From: Anaerolineales bacterium
GTDB lineage: Bacteria > Chloroflexota > Anaerolineae > Anaerolineales > Villigracilaceae
Direction: 5' to 3'
DNA length: 64,000 bases
Assembly: GCA_023382595.1 (NCBI GenBank)
Contig: JAHDWB010000001.1
Span: 682,001-746,000 of the forward strand
The position numbers and the translations under genes are program-made. Position 1 is the stretch's first letter, and every line of letters starts with the position of its first letter. The notes beneath the pieces were generated by a model, which was not told where the DNA came from, made no database searches, and saw only the letters and a list, made by a program, of their open reading frames with translations. Below are positions 19,571 to 29,072 of this stretch, piece after piece.

Positions 19571-20575
19571 TTATTTCTCTATTTCCGTCCTGAGTGTATC
19601 ACTCCACTTGATGCCCTCGCGCGCCAGATAATATCCGCCCAGCAAGGTGATCGGCAGCCACAACGCCACATGTAGCACGAGCGTATATCCCGCCGCGGTG
19701 GCTTGACTCACGCCGTACGCCGTAAGGACGGCGATGCCGGGCGCGTCGAATGTGCCGATGTAACCCGGTGCGGACGGGATGGTGGTGGCAAGGTTGACGA
19801 TGCCGTTCATCAGCATCAGCGCAAAGAACGAGACCTCGAAATCAAAGGCGTGCATCACGAACCAGTATTTACCCGTCTCCAACAGCCAGATGATGACCGA
19901 CGTGAAGAAGACCATCAGCACATTGAAAGGGGAGCGTAACGAAGCCAGCCCGTCCAGAAATTTGTGCAGGATGCCGTTCAGTTTTTCGTGCAGGCGTTTG
20001 GGCGTTAAACGCTGAATCATCCACTCGCCGATGCCGATGCTGGTCTGCGGAAACATCGCCGCCAGCAGAAAGATGATCAACGCGCCGATGAAAATCGCAG
20101 TGCCGTAGAGCGCCACTTCCTGAATATTACCAACGAATCCCGATGCGCCCGTCAGTTTTGCCAATTCCGTTAAATTGACGAAGATGAACGCCAGCATCAC
20201 CACGCCGTCGAAGATGCGCTCCACGATGATGGTCGCCAGTGAAGCGGATACGGGCACGCCCTCCCGCCGTTTCAAGATGACGGCGCGCAGCACCTCCCCC
20301 GCGCGGGCGGGATAGATGTTATTGCCCATGTAGCCGATGGTAGTGACTGGGAACATGGTCTTCGTGGGAATCTTCTTGATCGGACCGAGCAGGTAGTGCC
20401 AGCGCCACGCCCGGATCCACACACCGATGAAATATACGCCAACCCCCGGAATGAGCCAGATGTACTTCGCTGTTTGAACCGCGCCCCAGAAATCGCCGAG
20501 GTGAAGTCCGCGCAGGGCGAGCCACAAAAACAGGATGCTGATCAGCACCCCGAGCCATAAATGCCATTTTTTCAT
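19571..20575 (-). CDS. lysylphosphatidylglycerol synthase-type flippase domain protein (UPF0104)
   Basis: The product has 334 residues, start MKKWHLWLG. The hydrophobic protein has eight or nine helices and the family motifs RAWRWHYLLGP, GYMGNNIYPARAGEVLRA, TIIVERIFDG and SAPGYIGTFDA. This is the membrane (flippase-like) half of MprF, and also the AglD/YbhN family; no catalytic aminoacyl-transfer domain is attached. It may move lipid-linked intermediates. The upstream extension in frame overlaps the divergent yitT promoter and is rejected. Confidence 0.82.
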   Translation of the reverse strand: MKKWHLWLGVLISILFLWLALRGLHLGDFWGAVQTAKYIWLIPGVGVYFIGVWIRAWRWHYLLGPIKKIPTKTMFPVTTIGYMGNNIYPARAGEVLRAVILKRREGVPVSASLATIIVERIFDGVVMLAFIFVNLTELAKLTGASGFVGNIQEVALYGTAIFIGALIIFLLAAMFPQTSIGIGEWMIQRLTPKRLHEKLNGILHKFLDGLASLRSPFNVLMVFFTSVIIWLLETGKYWFVMHAFDFEVSFFALMLMNGIVNLATTIPSAPGYIGTFDAPGIAVLTAYGVSQATAAGYTLVLHVALWLPITLLGGYYLAREGIKWSDTLRTEIEK

Positions 20576-20599
20576 AGGCGCTGATTTTACACCATCGGC

Positions 20600-20605
20600 T
20601 ATAAT
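20600..20605 (+). promoter_or_regulatory. -10 box of the yitT-like gene
   Basis: A perfect TATAAT lies 46 bases before the ATG in the short divergent gap. I see no good -35. Confidence 0.4.
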
Positions 20606-20651
20606 TCCGCGTTCGTTTATGTACAGCCATGTCATTGAAAGGTACCAAAGC

Positions 20652-21542
20652 ATGAAAAAATATTGGAATTACAGCCGCGACTACATTCTCATCATCGTCG
20701 CGGCATTTATACAAGCCATAAGCCTGCGGATCTTTTACGTCCCTGCCAACCTGGCATCGGGCGGCGTGAGCGGCATCGCGCAGTTGATCAATCACTTCAC
20801 GGGCTGGCCCATCGGCTTGATGGTCTTCATCGGCAATGTGCCGCTCTTCCTGCTCGGCTGGCGCTTCCTCGGCGGACGCCGTTTCGCCATCCGCACCGCC
20901 TTCGCCATCGCGACCTACTCCCTGCTGACGGATCTAATTCTGCGCACGCCTCTGTTCGCCCCCGACGGCGCGGCGACGATCCTCATCAACGACCTGCAAG
21001 GCGACAGTTTCATCAACTCGCTCTACGCCGCCATCGTCAGCGGAATCGGCTACGGACTGGTCTATCGCGCGCGCGGCACCAGCGGCGGCTCGGACATCCT
21101 CGCCCGCATTCTCAATCACTGGCGCGGCATTTCGATGACGCAAAGTTATCTCATGGTCGATACAGTTGTCATTCTTTCGGCGGGCTTTATCTTCGGCTGG
21201 AGACAGGCGTTGTACGCGATGATCACGCTCTACGTCAGCGGCTTGGTTGCGGAGACCGTGCTCGAAGGCGGCACTACCAGCCGCACTGCCATGATCGTCA
21301 CTGACAAGGCGAAGGAAGTCTCCGCGCGCGTCATCGAGAGCATGCAGCGCGGCGTCACTTTTCTGCAAGGCACCGGTGCGTACACCGGCACGCCGCGTCC
21401 CGTTTTGTATTGCGTCGTCTCGCGCTCCGAGATCGCAACTTTGAAGACCATCGTCAATGAAATCGACCCCGATGCTTTCATGGTCATCGGGGTCGCGCAC
21501 GAGGCACTGGGCGAGGGATTTAAGCCGTTGAAGGGGCGATGA
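20652..21542 (+). CDS. YitT-family membrane protein (with DUF2179 domain)
   Basis: The product has 296 residues, start MKKYWNYSRDYI. Five membrane helices fill residues 10-180, with the family hallmarks FYVPANLASGGVSGIAQLI and YRARGTSGGSDILARIL. The C-terminal soluble DUF2179 domain spans about 215-296 and carries GVTFLQGTGAYTGTPRPVLYCVVSRSE. The function of YitT proteins is unsettled. It is convergent with era; a palindromic repeat fills the 82-base gap exactly. Confidence 0.88.
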   Translation: MKKYWNYSRDYILIIVAAFIQAISLRIFYVPANLASGGVSGIAQLINHFTGWPIGLMVFIGNVPLFLLGWRFLGGRRFAIRTAFAIATYSLLTDLILRTPLFAPDGAATILINDLQGDSFINSLYAAIVSGIGYGLVYRARGTSGGSDILARILNHWRGISMTQSYLMVDTVVILSAGFIFGWRQALYAMITLYVSGLVAETVLEGGTTSRTAMIVTDKAKEVSARVIESMQRGVTFLQGTGAYTGTPRPVLYCVVSRSEIATLKTIVNEIDPDAFMVIGVAHEALGEGFKPLKGR

Positions 21543-21547
21543 TTAAT

Positions 21548-21623
21548 GTCATTGCGAGGAGTGTTAGCGACGAAGCAATCTCATAATCCTTTGGAGATTG
21601 CTTTGCCTGCGGCTTGCAATGAC
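21548..21623. repeat. palindromic element of family A without nested unit
   Basis: GTCATTGCGAGG and its partner TTGCAATGAC enclose GAAGCAATCTC/GAGATTGCTT. Here only an 11-base spacer stands where the other two copies hold the nested palindrome, so this is the simple form. It sits between two stop codons and may also act as a bidirectional terminator. Confidence 0.8.
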
Positions 21624-21624
21624 A

Positions 21625-22524
21625 TTATTTCTTCTTCCCATACCCAAGCAGCCTCAGCGCATTCGGGTCGTTGCGCCAGTCCTTTGAAACCTTCACACGC
21701 AGTTCCAAAAACACCTTGCGCCCGCCCATCTCTTCAATCTCCTTCCGCGCCGCCGAGCCGATGCTCTTCAGCATCTTCCCGCCTTCGCCGATCACAATTC
21801 CCTTTTGCGACTCGCGCTCCACAAAAAGCGTTGCGGCAATGTATGCCATGCCATTCTCGCGTTCCTTGAACTCATCGATGCGCACAGCCATACCGTGCGG
21901 CACTTCCTCCCGCAATTGGATGAGGCATGCTTCACGGATCAAATCTCCCGCAATCTCTTTTTCATACAAATCGGTGACCTGGTCTTCGGGATAATCCGCT
22001 TCTCTCTCCGGCGACGCCTGAATCAGCGCTTCGAGCAGTTCGCCAATCCCAAGCCGCTTCGCCGCAGAGATCTTCATCACGGATGAAGCATTGACCAGTT
22101 GAGTATATTCCTCCTCCCGCGCGGATTCTTCGTCGGGTTTGAGCATGTCCATTTTGTTCAGAACAAGCATCAGCGGAGTCCGAGGCGGAACATCCGCAAG
22201 CAGGGATGCAATGTTCAAGTCTTCCTCTGTGGGCGGAGTCGCGGCATCCACCAGCCACAGGATCAAATCCACGCCATCGAGCGCTTCTTTTGCCTCGTCG
22301 TTCAAAAACTCGCCGAGTTTGTGTTTGGCTTTATGCAAGCCGGGTGTATCCACAAAAACAAGTTGCGCGTTTTTGAGCGTGAGAATGCCGAGCTGTTTTT
22401 TGCGCGTGGTCTGCGGACGCGGTGAGACGGCGGCGATCTTTTGCCCGAGCAGGGCGTTCATCAACGTGGATTTGCCCACGTTGGGACGTCCGATGATGGC
22501 GATGAAACCAGAGCGATGGGTCAT
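21625..22524 (-). CDS. era: GTPase Era
   Basis: The product has 299 residues, normal for Era, which binds 16S rRNA and assists 30S subunit assembly. G1 GRPNVGKS, the switch region with TTRKKQLGI, G3 DTPGLHKAK and G4 NKMD are present. The C-terminal KH domain shows GIVIGEGGKMLKSIGSAARKEIEE. The start is fixed by an AGGAG site and a 4-base ATGA overlap with the EamA transporter gene upstream, implying translational coupling. Confidence 0.95.
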   Translation of the reverse strand: MTHRSGFIAIIGRPNVGKSTLMNALLGQKIAAVSPRPQTTRKKQLGILTLKNAQLVFVDTPGLHKAKHKLGEFLNDEAKEALDGVDLILWLVDAATPPTEEDLNIASLLADVPPRTPLMLVLNKMDMLKPDEESAREEEYTQLVNASSVMKISAAKRLGIGELLEALIQASPEREADYPEDQVTDLYEKEIAGDLIREACLIQLREEVPHGMAVRIDEFKERENGMAYIAATLFVERESQKGIVIGEGGKMLKSIGSAARKEIEEMGGRKVFLELRVKVSKDWRNDPNALRLLGYGKKK

Positions 22525-23399
22525 GCAGTTTTTCTCCTGTAATTGACGACGGCGAGGCTGGCGATGATGAGGACGGTGCCAGCGATCAACTGCCACGAAA
22601 GATGTTCGTTTAGGAAGAGTACACCGAGGAGCACGCCGCCGACGGGGAACAAATAGGTGACGAGCGAGGCACGCGTGGGACCGATCTCATGGATCAAATA
22701 ATACATCATGATCATGGCAAGCCCCGAACCGAGTACGCCGAGCCAGAGCGCGGCGACCCACGTGATCGGCAGGCTGGGAAATTCAAACGGACGTTCGGCG
22801 ACGGGACCGACGACCCACATCAGCACGGCGGAGGTCATCAGCAAGCCGACTCCGCGCATGGTGTTGTTGATGTGCTGGGTGTATTTGCGGATGGCGACCG
22901 CGCTGCCCGCATAAAAAAGCGAGGCGAGAATGACCGCCAATTGCCCGATGACTGAGCCATGTTCGCTGGCAAGCAGATCCTTGCTCATCAGGATCAGCAC
23001 ACCCGCAAAGCCGATCAACAAGCCCAACGTTTTCTGGAAGGTGATTTTGTCGTCGTGGATCCAGAAGTGGGCGATGAGCAGAGTAAACAGCGGAACGGTG
23101 GCGTTGAGAATGGATGCAACGGCGGAGTCGATCGTCTGTTCACCCCATGAGATGAGAAAGATGGGGATGGCGAGACTGGCAGGTCCGAGGATGGCAAATA
23201 GTCTCCAAGTCTTTGCATCGCGCGGGAAGCTGAGTTTTTGATATGCTGCTATGGCAAGTGCCGCGAGCACACCAAACACCATGCGGAAGGCGGTCAGCGC
23301 CATCGGTCCGATGTCCTGCACGCCGATCTTGATCCACAGGAAGGATGTGCTCCAGATAATGCCGAGCAGGATAAAAACGATCCAATGTTTTGGTTTCAT
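22521..23399 (-). CDS. EamA/DMT-family transporter
   Basis: The product has 292 residues with ten predicted helices in two repeated five-helix EamA modules. The opening WSTSFLWIKIGVQDIGPMALTAFRMVFG and, near the end, LVTYLFPVGGVLLGVLFLNEHLS are typical of RhaT/YdcZ-like metabolite exporters. Substrate is unknown. Its stop overlaps the era start. Confidence 0.85.
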   Translation of the reverse strand: MKPKHWIVFILLGIIWSTSFLWIKIGVQDIGPMALTAFRMVFGVLAALAIAAYQKLSFPRDAKTWRLFAILGPASLAIPIFLISWGEQTIDSAVASILNATVPLFTLLIAHFWIHDDKITFQKTLGLLIGFAGVLILMSKDLLASEHGSVIGQLAVILASLFYAGSAVAIRKYTQHINNTMRGVGLLMTSAVLMWVVGPVAERPFEFPSLPITWVAALWLGVLGSGLAMIMMYYLIHEIGPTRASLVTYLFPVGGVLLGVLFLNEHLSWQLIAGTVLIIASLAVVNYRRKTA

Positions 23400-23513
23400 G
23401 CAAGTACTCCTAATTTATTTTTGCACGATTATATTAAGCCGGAAGGATGAATGCGACCCGATTCTTGCTCAGTTTTTTAGAAGAGTGGCGAGTGACCGGA
23501 TTGGCGAATGATC

Positions 23514-25157
23514 TCAGATGCGCTTGGTAAGATAATATTCCCCGCGTTCAAAGCCGCGGTCAAGATAATATCCACGCGTTCCAACGGCGGCAATGACAGC
23601 GATTTTTCCAAAACCGTTCTGTTTGGCAATGCGTTCCGCTTCTTCGAGCAGGCGCGTGCCGAGACCGACATGCTGCGCCGCGCCTGATTTTTCCGCGCCG
23701 ACAGGCAGGGATTGTCCGTACACATGCACTTCGCGGATAAGCGCAGCGCCCGCAAGGTCGGAAATGCCCGTGTCTGGCGAGCCAGCCGCAGGGAGAGAGA
23801 GGCGGATGAATCCCGCCAGCCCGTCATCCGCGGTGTTGAAGGAGATGAAATGTTCCTCCGCTTTGCCCGCCTGATAAACGTGGTCATCCAATTGTAGGGA
23901 GGAAAGTTCGACCGTTTTGTTTTTGACTTCACGGCAGCGCACACACTGACAGCGCGTCCCGCGCCGCTTCATTTCTTCGTGGACATCCTGCCGCAAACTG
24001 GTGCGGCGATTCCCCTCCACCACGTTGTTGGACGGAATATCGCGGATGACGCGGTTGACGCGGCAATAGCGCGGAATGGTCGGCTTGATGTCCGCGATGA
24101 GGTGGACGAGTTCATCCGTGCTGTAGGGCTGGAATTCGCCGCGCTGCCAGTATTCGTAGAGTTCGGCGTTCGCCAGAAGTTGATTCGGGTAGATCTTTAT
24201 TTCATCGGGACAGAAGTCATTCCACATCTGCGCAAAATCTTCGCGGTCGGATTCGGGAGTCGCGCCGAGCAGGTTAGGCATCCAATGCAGGACGATCTTG
24301 AATCCAGCGGCGCGGAGCAGAGCCGTAGCCTGGCGCGTGGATTCCACGTCATGTCCGCGTTTGTTGATCTCGAGAATGTGGTCGTTGAAACTCTGCGCGC
24401 CCATCTGCACTTTGGTCACGCCAAGGTGACGCAGCCACTTGATCTCATCGGGATTGATCTCATCGGGGCGGGTCTCAATGACCAACCCAACATTACGATG
24501 CGCCGCGTTTTCATTGATGGAATGGATTTCAGGTAGTAATGAAGAATCCAATAATTCCTGCCGCTGGGGTTCCAGTGACGGAAGTTTTTCAAGTTCGTTC
24601 ATTGCATCGAAACAACGCCCAATGAACCATTCCTGATAATCGCGCCGATACGAAGACCACGTGCCGCCCAAAATCAGCAACTCGATCTTGTCGGTGGGAT
24701 GTCCCAAATTCTTCAATGCGCGGATGCGGTTTTGCACCTGCGCATACGGGTCGAATTGATGTTCGAGCGCGCGCATCGCGCCAGGCTCATCGGGCAGATA
24801 ACTTTTGGGCATGCGCACGTCGGTGGGACAGAAGATGCACTTTCCCGGGCAGGGATACGGCTTGGTCAGCACGGTGACGGTGGTTACACCTGAAAGCGTG
24901 CGCATCGGTTTCATGCGGATGCGTTCCAGCAGCGCCGTGTCAGGTTCCATCGCGCCTGCGTCCACCAATTCCTTATAAGCAGCGACCAAGGCGGCTTTGT
25001 TCAAATACCCGCCCTCCGCCAGCGGATGGCGGCGGATGAGCGTCATCACATCTTCGCCGCCGCGAATTTTGGTCAGCAGGTGATGCGCCAACTCCATTTT
25101 TTGCGGAGTCAACGCGTTGATCTTTTTCCAACGCTTGCGTTTTTCCAGAAAATCCAT
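23514..25157 (-). CDS. bacterial Elp3: tRNA U34 carboxymethyl-modifying radical SAM/GNAT enzyme
   Basis: The product has 547 residues. The radical-SAM cluster cysteines are Cys103, Cys107 and Cys110 in PCPGKCIFCPTD. ELLILGGTWSSYRRDYQEWFI and VTKVQMGAQSFND are typical of Elp3. The C-terminal GNAT domain (about 400-547) contains LSLPAAGSP, REVHVYG and QHVGLGTRLLEEAERIA. Elp3 adds a carboxymethyl group to U34 of tRNA from acetyl-CoA; single-subunit bacterial forms are known. A perfect TATAAT on this strand lies 7 bases before the ATG, so the message is probably leaderless. It is divergent from a Trm9-like methyltransferase. Confidence 0.9.
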   Translation of the reverse strand: MDFLEKRKRWKKINALTPQKMELAHHLLTKIRGGEDVMTLIRRHPLAEGGYLNKAALVAAYKELVDAGAMEPDTALLERIRMKPMRTLSGVTTVTVLTKPYPCPGKCIFCPTDVRMPKSYLPDEPGAMRALEHQFDPYAQVQNRIRALKNLGHPTDKIELLILGGTWSSYRRDYQEWFIGRCFDAMNELEKLPSLEPQRQELLDSSLLPEIHSINENAAHRNVGLVIETRPDEINPDEIKWLRHLGVTKVQMGAQSFNDHILEINKRGHDVESTRQATALLRAAGFKIVLHWMPNLLGATPESDREDFAQMWNDFCPDEIKIYPNQLLANAELYEYWQRGEFQPYSTDELVHLIADIKPTIPRYCRVNRVIRDIPSNNVVEGNRRTSLRQDVHEEMKRRGTRCQCVRCREVKNKTVELSSLQLDDHVYQAGKAEEHFISFNTADDGLAGFIRLSLPAAGSPDTGISDLAGAALIREVHVYGQSLPVGAEKSGAAQHVGLGTRLLEEAERIAKQNGFGKIAVIAAVGTRGYYLDRGFERGEYYLTKRI

Positions 25158-25164
25158 GCCGAAG

Positions 25165-25172
25165 ATTATAAT
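25165..25172. promoter_or_regulatory. shared bidirectional -10 element
   Basis: ATTATAAT contains a perfect TATAAT on both strands (25167-25172 plus, 25165-25170 minus). It sits between the divergent starts of elp3 (25157) and the methyltransferase (25195). The -35 regions are weak in both directions. Confidence 0.5.
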
Positions 25173-25194
25173 GGACAAATCCACTGCGATTCCG

Positions 25195-25896
25195 ATGAAA
25201 CCGACCACCGCGCAAACACTTCTGGAGATCAACCGCGAGTTTTACGACCGCTTCGGCGATTCGTTCTCTGCCACGCGCCAGCGGCTCCAGCCCGGCGTGA
25301 AGAAGATCCTCGAAACGGTTCAAGCGGACGAATCGGTACTTGATCTGGGATGCGGCAACGGCTTGTTCTTGCGCGAACTGCGTGGACGCGGTCACCAAGC
25401 CGCGCTTCTCGGCGTGGACTTTAGCCTGCCTCTGCTTCGAGATGCCGAATCCACGCCCGGGGTGGAGTTCCGCGAGGTGGATTTGACGAAATTATCAGAA
25501 TGGAAAGTGGAATATGGAGAGTGGGACGTTGTGACGATGTTTGCCGCGTTGCATCACATCCCTTCGCATGAGATCCGTTTGGATATTTTGAAAACCGTGA
25601 AAAAATTATTGAAGCCCAATGGAAAATTAATTCTTTCCAACTGGCAGTTTTTGAACAGCGAGAAACTGAGAGCCAGAATCCAGCCGTGGGAGCGGGCGGG
25701 GCTTTCGGATTCGGATGTGGATGAGGGGGATTATCTGCTGGATTGGCGCAGCGGCGGCGATGGGCTTCGGTACGCGCACCAGTTTTCAGTGGAGGAACTG
25801 CTTGGGTTGGCGGGGCAGGCTGGGTTTAAGGTCGAGGCGTCTTTTCTGTCCGATGGGGAAAACGGCAAGTTGGGGCTGTATCAGATCTGGTCATGA
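25195..25896 (+). CDS. class I SAM methyltransferase, Trm9-like
   Basis: The product has 233 residues from MKPTTAQT; an ATG at 25171 overlaps the -10 box and is less likely. Motif I VLDLGCGNG, acidic GVDFS, and the HHIPSHEIRLDIL and GKLILSNW segments follow the pattern of Trm9/ALKBH8 methyltransferases. The N-terminal INREFYDRFGDSFSATRQ resembles their EIAxHFSxTR opening. Trm9 methylates the carboxymethyl group that Elp3 installs on tRNA U34. The divergent neighbour is Elp3, so a bacterial mcm5U-like pathway is suggested; this is inference. A generic small-molecule methyltransferase is the alternative. It overlaps the GGDEF gene end by 6 bases. Confidence 0.72.
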   Translation: MKPTTAQTLLEINREFYDRFGDSFSATRQRLQPGVKKILETVQADESVLDLGCGNGLFLRELRGRGHQAALLGVDFSLPLLRDAESTPGVEFREVDLTKLSEWKVEYGEWDVVTMFAALHHIPSHEIRLDILKTVKKLLKPNGKLILSNWQFLNSEKLRARIQPWERAGLSDSDVDEGDYLLDWRSGGDGLRYAHQFSVEELLGLAGQAGFKVEASFLSDGENGKLGLYQIWS

Positions 25897-28800
25897 ATCA
25901 TCTGATGCAACGCAGTTTCGTCCCGCGCCTTTGGCTTTATACAGCGCGGAATCGGCGCGCTCGACCAGCGTTTGCAATGTGTCATGCTCGTTCATCTCCG
26001 CAACGCCAATGCTGATCGTGACCCGCAGCGGACCGACACTGGTTTCAAAGGGATCTTTCATCACTGCCAGCCGGAAACGTTCTGCAAAGCGTTTGGCTGA
26101 TTCGAGGTTCGTTTCGGGCAAAAGGATCACGAATTCCTCGCCGCCATAACGGACGATCAGGTCGATCATGTGCGCGTTCTTTTGACACCGCTCCACAAGT
26201 TGACTCAAGATCTGGTCTCCCGTCGCATGTCCGTAATGATCGTTGACCCGCTTGAAGTGATCGATGTCGAATATGATCGCGCAGAACGGGCGGTGAATGC
26301 GGCGCGCGCGCTGGAACTCGAACTCTCCCAGTTGATACAGACCGCGGCGGTTGTACACACCGGTTAACGGATCGGTGATCGCCTGACTTTGCGTTTCTTC
26401 GAAGATGCGCGCATTTTCAAGTGCGATAGCGACCTGATTCGCAAATTCGGTCGTGATCTGCACATCCTTATCCTTGAAATGGTTCGGCTCGGTGCTGTCA
26501 ATGGTCAGCAACCCGATGATGCGGTCCTTATAGATGAGCGGCACGCCGAGCCAGGAGCGGATGTGAATGCTGGAAATATCATTGAAGACATGATATTTCT
26601 CGTCGATCTCGGGGATAATGTACGGCTGCCCGGTCTGCATAACGACAGTATTTGGATTATCGCCGGGGATGGGGAAGCGCAAACCAATAACATCCTTTAG
26701 GTCGGCAAATCCGCTGCCGCCCACGATCTCCAATTCACCGTCGATCAGCAATTGCACCGAGGCGCTGTCGTACGGGATCACCTCATTGAGCTGTTCAAGA
26801 ATATGGGAAACGGTTTGCTCCATTTCAAGCTTTTCGGCAACCGCCAAACTTGCCTTGCGCAGGATCTCGGATGTATCGGCGCGGCGCCTGGCATCGTCCA
26901 TGGTCTTGAACTTTTCATAAGCGAGCGCGATCAGACTGGCGGCTTGCTCGCAAAGCGCCACTTCCTCCGGCGGGAACTGGCGGATCGTATCGAAGGAAAT
27001 GATCAACGCACCGAGCTTGGTTTTCCCTGCGATCAGGGGCAGCACGATCTCGGAACGGGATGAAAACCTTTCCGAGATCTCCCGATCAATGTAAGGAGAG
27101 TTATAAGCGTCTTCGATGATCAAAGTATGACCAAGCGTCAGCACGGATTCAGTCAGCGTTTTGCCGCCCGGTTTGGGTTGGATGGTAGGATAAATCTCCC
27201 GGTACTTGCCGGATGCGGCAAGTGATGATGTCCTTTTATTCTCCTCGTCCCAGGAAGTCAGGAAACATCCATCGGCGCGGATCAGGTCGGCGAGGCGGTC
27301 GGCGGCATTCTGCGCCATTTCCTTCAGGTTATTGGCGCGCAGCGCGTCCCGCACGATCTCGTGCATCATGTTCAAGGACTTCTGCCGCCGCAATACCTTT
27401 TGCCCCGTGCGGGCACGCGTCTCTGCCGCGCCAAAAAGGTTTGCGGCAGTGCGGATCGCCTCCAATTCCGTGCCGGTCCACACCCGTTCTTCGCGGCAAT
27501 CGTCAAATGCGATGAATCCCCACCACTGGTTGTCTGCAAAAATCGGCATGACCGCCGTGGAAATACAGCCCAGTCTTTCAAGGAATTTTTGTTCGCTCTT
27601 CGGCATGTCCGCGACCAAACCGTAGATCGGATGTCCCTGTGAAAGCGTATCCTGCCATCTGCCAAAACCGGATTGGCGCAGCGGCGCGTGCCGAAACGCG
27701 GGGTTATCGATCTGCGGCTTCGTATCCGCAGACACCCACTCATAACACATGCTCGAATAAACGACATTGTTCTCGCCTGTGTAATTCATCGCTACATACA
27801 CGCGGCTGACGCCCGCAGCCTCCCCGATCTTTTCCAACACCCCGGGGATGTTATGCTCCCACGTGGTTTCGCGCAGGAATTGTCCAGCCGCCATGCTGAT
27901 GGCAGACATGATCGCCTCGCGGCGGCTCAGCATCTCTTCCACATCCTTGCGCTGTGTGATGTCATGCAGGACGATCATGATATCGGACTGTCCGTGCTGT
28001 TCCTGATCCTCCCGCAGAGAGATGTGAGAAACGTTCACTTCGAAAACTCTTGCCTGTTTACCCTCCCCGATCTTGATCTCCGCCCGATGCTCCCCGCTCG
28101 TAAAATAAGGGGATAATTTATCGGCAAACTTCGTGAAAACCCCAGCAAATGACCTGCCAACTGATTCCTTTTCCGATCGCTGGAGAATGTTCTCCGCAAC
28201 CGGGTTGAGATATAGAACGCGCTGTTGCGAATTCAGCACAATCACGCCATTGCGCATGTTTTTCAAAACCGTCAGGTGTTCGAGCGGCATGATCTCCAAC
28301 ATGCGGAATTTTCGGATCGCCCAGAAAATCCCCAACGCGGTCGGGAGCAATATCAGAGGAGACAGATCGAGATTTCGGATCGGTCCGGTTCTGCCAACAA
28401 ATAAGAGATTGGCAAGAAGCGGAAAAAGAATGCTAAGCACCATCACCCCCATCTGAAGGCGGTGCAGCCCGGGTCTGCGGACCAGTTCCATGATCAGCAG
28501 CGTTCCCGAAAGAAGCAGGAGACTGTAGGAATACAGGATATGAACCCAGAAGAAGACACCGCGCTGAAGTTGCAGAAGGCTGAGTCCGCCGATATCCACC
28601 ACGGTCTCCATGGTATACATCAATCGCAGGGACGGGTTCAACAGCATGAACGTCAGCGTCAACGCGGGAATAATCCAGAATAAAGGTTTGGCACGGGGAG
28701 GGAGCAGGTGACGCCTGCCGGTGAATTCGATGACAAAGAAAAATATGAAAACAGGGATGCTGACAATGCCGATGTATTTGATGTCCGCCATATGCAGTTT

Positions 28801-28992
28801 CATCGACAGGAACGGAAAGAATATTTCCATCCCGTAGAAGAACGTCCAGATGGAGCATCCCAGCATTGCCAATGCAAAAGGCGTGACCGCCTTCGAAGAT
28901 TTAAAGTTCCATGCGTAAAACCCCAGCCATGCATACGGAATTGCAACCAGCAGGTAGATCAGGGGAACGTATGTGTTGGGTTGACTCAACAT
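25891..28992 (-). CDS. diguanylate cyclase with 7TM, PAS and multiple GAF sensor domains
   Basis: The product has 1033 residues. The N-terminal ~220 residues are seven helices of the His-kinase-N 7TM type (WTFFYGMEIFFPF). A PAS domain (about 235-350) follows, then three GAF-like domains, the last with IPYDSASVQLLIDGELEIVGG. The C-terminal GGDEF domain reads RYGGEEF near residue 950, preceded by FDIDHFKRVNDHYGH. It should make c-di-GMP at the membrane. The inhibitory I-site is HxxD instead of RxxD, so product inhibition may be absent. It ends convergent with the methyltransferase. A start with MLSQPN fits the first helix. Confidence 0.9.
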   Translation of the reverse strand: MLSQPNTYVPLIYLLVAIPYAWLGFYAWNFKSSKAVTPFALAMLGCSIWTFFYGMEIFFPFLSMKLHMADIKYIGIVSIPVFIFFFVIEFTGRRHLLPPRAKPLFWIIPALTLTFMLLNPSLRLMYTMETVVDIGGLSLLQLQRGVFFWVHILYSYSLLLLSGTLLIMELVRRPGLHRLQMGVMVLSILFPLLANLLFVGRTGPIRNLDLSPLILLPTALGIFWAIRKFRMLEIMPLEHLTVLKNMRNGVIVLNSQQRVLYLNPVAENILQRSEKESVGRSFAGVFTKFADKLSPYFTSGEHRAEIKIGEGKQARVFEVNVSHISLREDQEQHGQSDIMIVLHDITQRKDVEEMLSRREAIMSAISMAAGQFLRETTWEHNIPGVLEKIGEAAGVSRVYVAMNYTGENNVVYSSMCYEWVSADTKPQIDNPAFRHAPLRQSGFGRWQDTLSQGHPIYGLVADMPKSEQKFLERLGCISTAVMPIFADNQWWGFIAFDDCREERVWTGTELEAIRTAANLFGAAETRARTGQKVLRRQKSLNMMHEIVRDALRANNLKEMAQNAADRLADLIRADGCFLTSWDEENKRTSSLAASGKYREIYPTIQPKPGGKTLTESVLTLGHTLIIEDAYNSPYIDREISERFSSRSEIVLPLIAGKTKLGALIISFDTIRQFPPEEVALCEQAASLIALAYEKFKTMDDARRRADTSEILRKASLAVAEKLEMEQTVSHILEQLNEVIPYDSASVQLLIDGELEIVGGSGFADLKDVIGLRFPIPGDNPNTVVMQTGQPYIIPEIDEKYHVFNDISSIHIRSWLGVPLIYKDRIIGLLTIDSTEPNHFKDKDVQITTEFANQVAIALENARIFEETQSQAITDPLTGVYNRRGLYQLGEFEFQRARRIHRPFCAIIFDIDHFKRVNDHYGHATGDQILSQLVERCQKNAHMIDLIVRYGGEEFVILLPETNLESAKRFAERFRLAVMKDPFETSVGPLRVTISIGVAEMNEHDTLQTLVERADSALYKAKGAGRNCVASDDS

Positions 28993-29072
28993 CTCATTGA
29001 TAAAAGTTCTTCGTTGGGAACAGGCTGGGCAGCCCGTCCCATGTCATTACTCCCATTTTATTACCGATTAAA

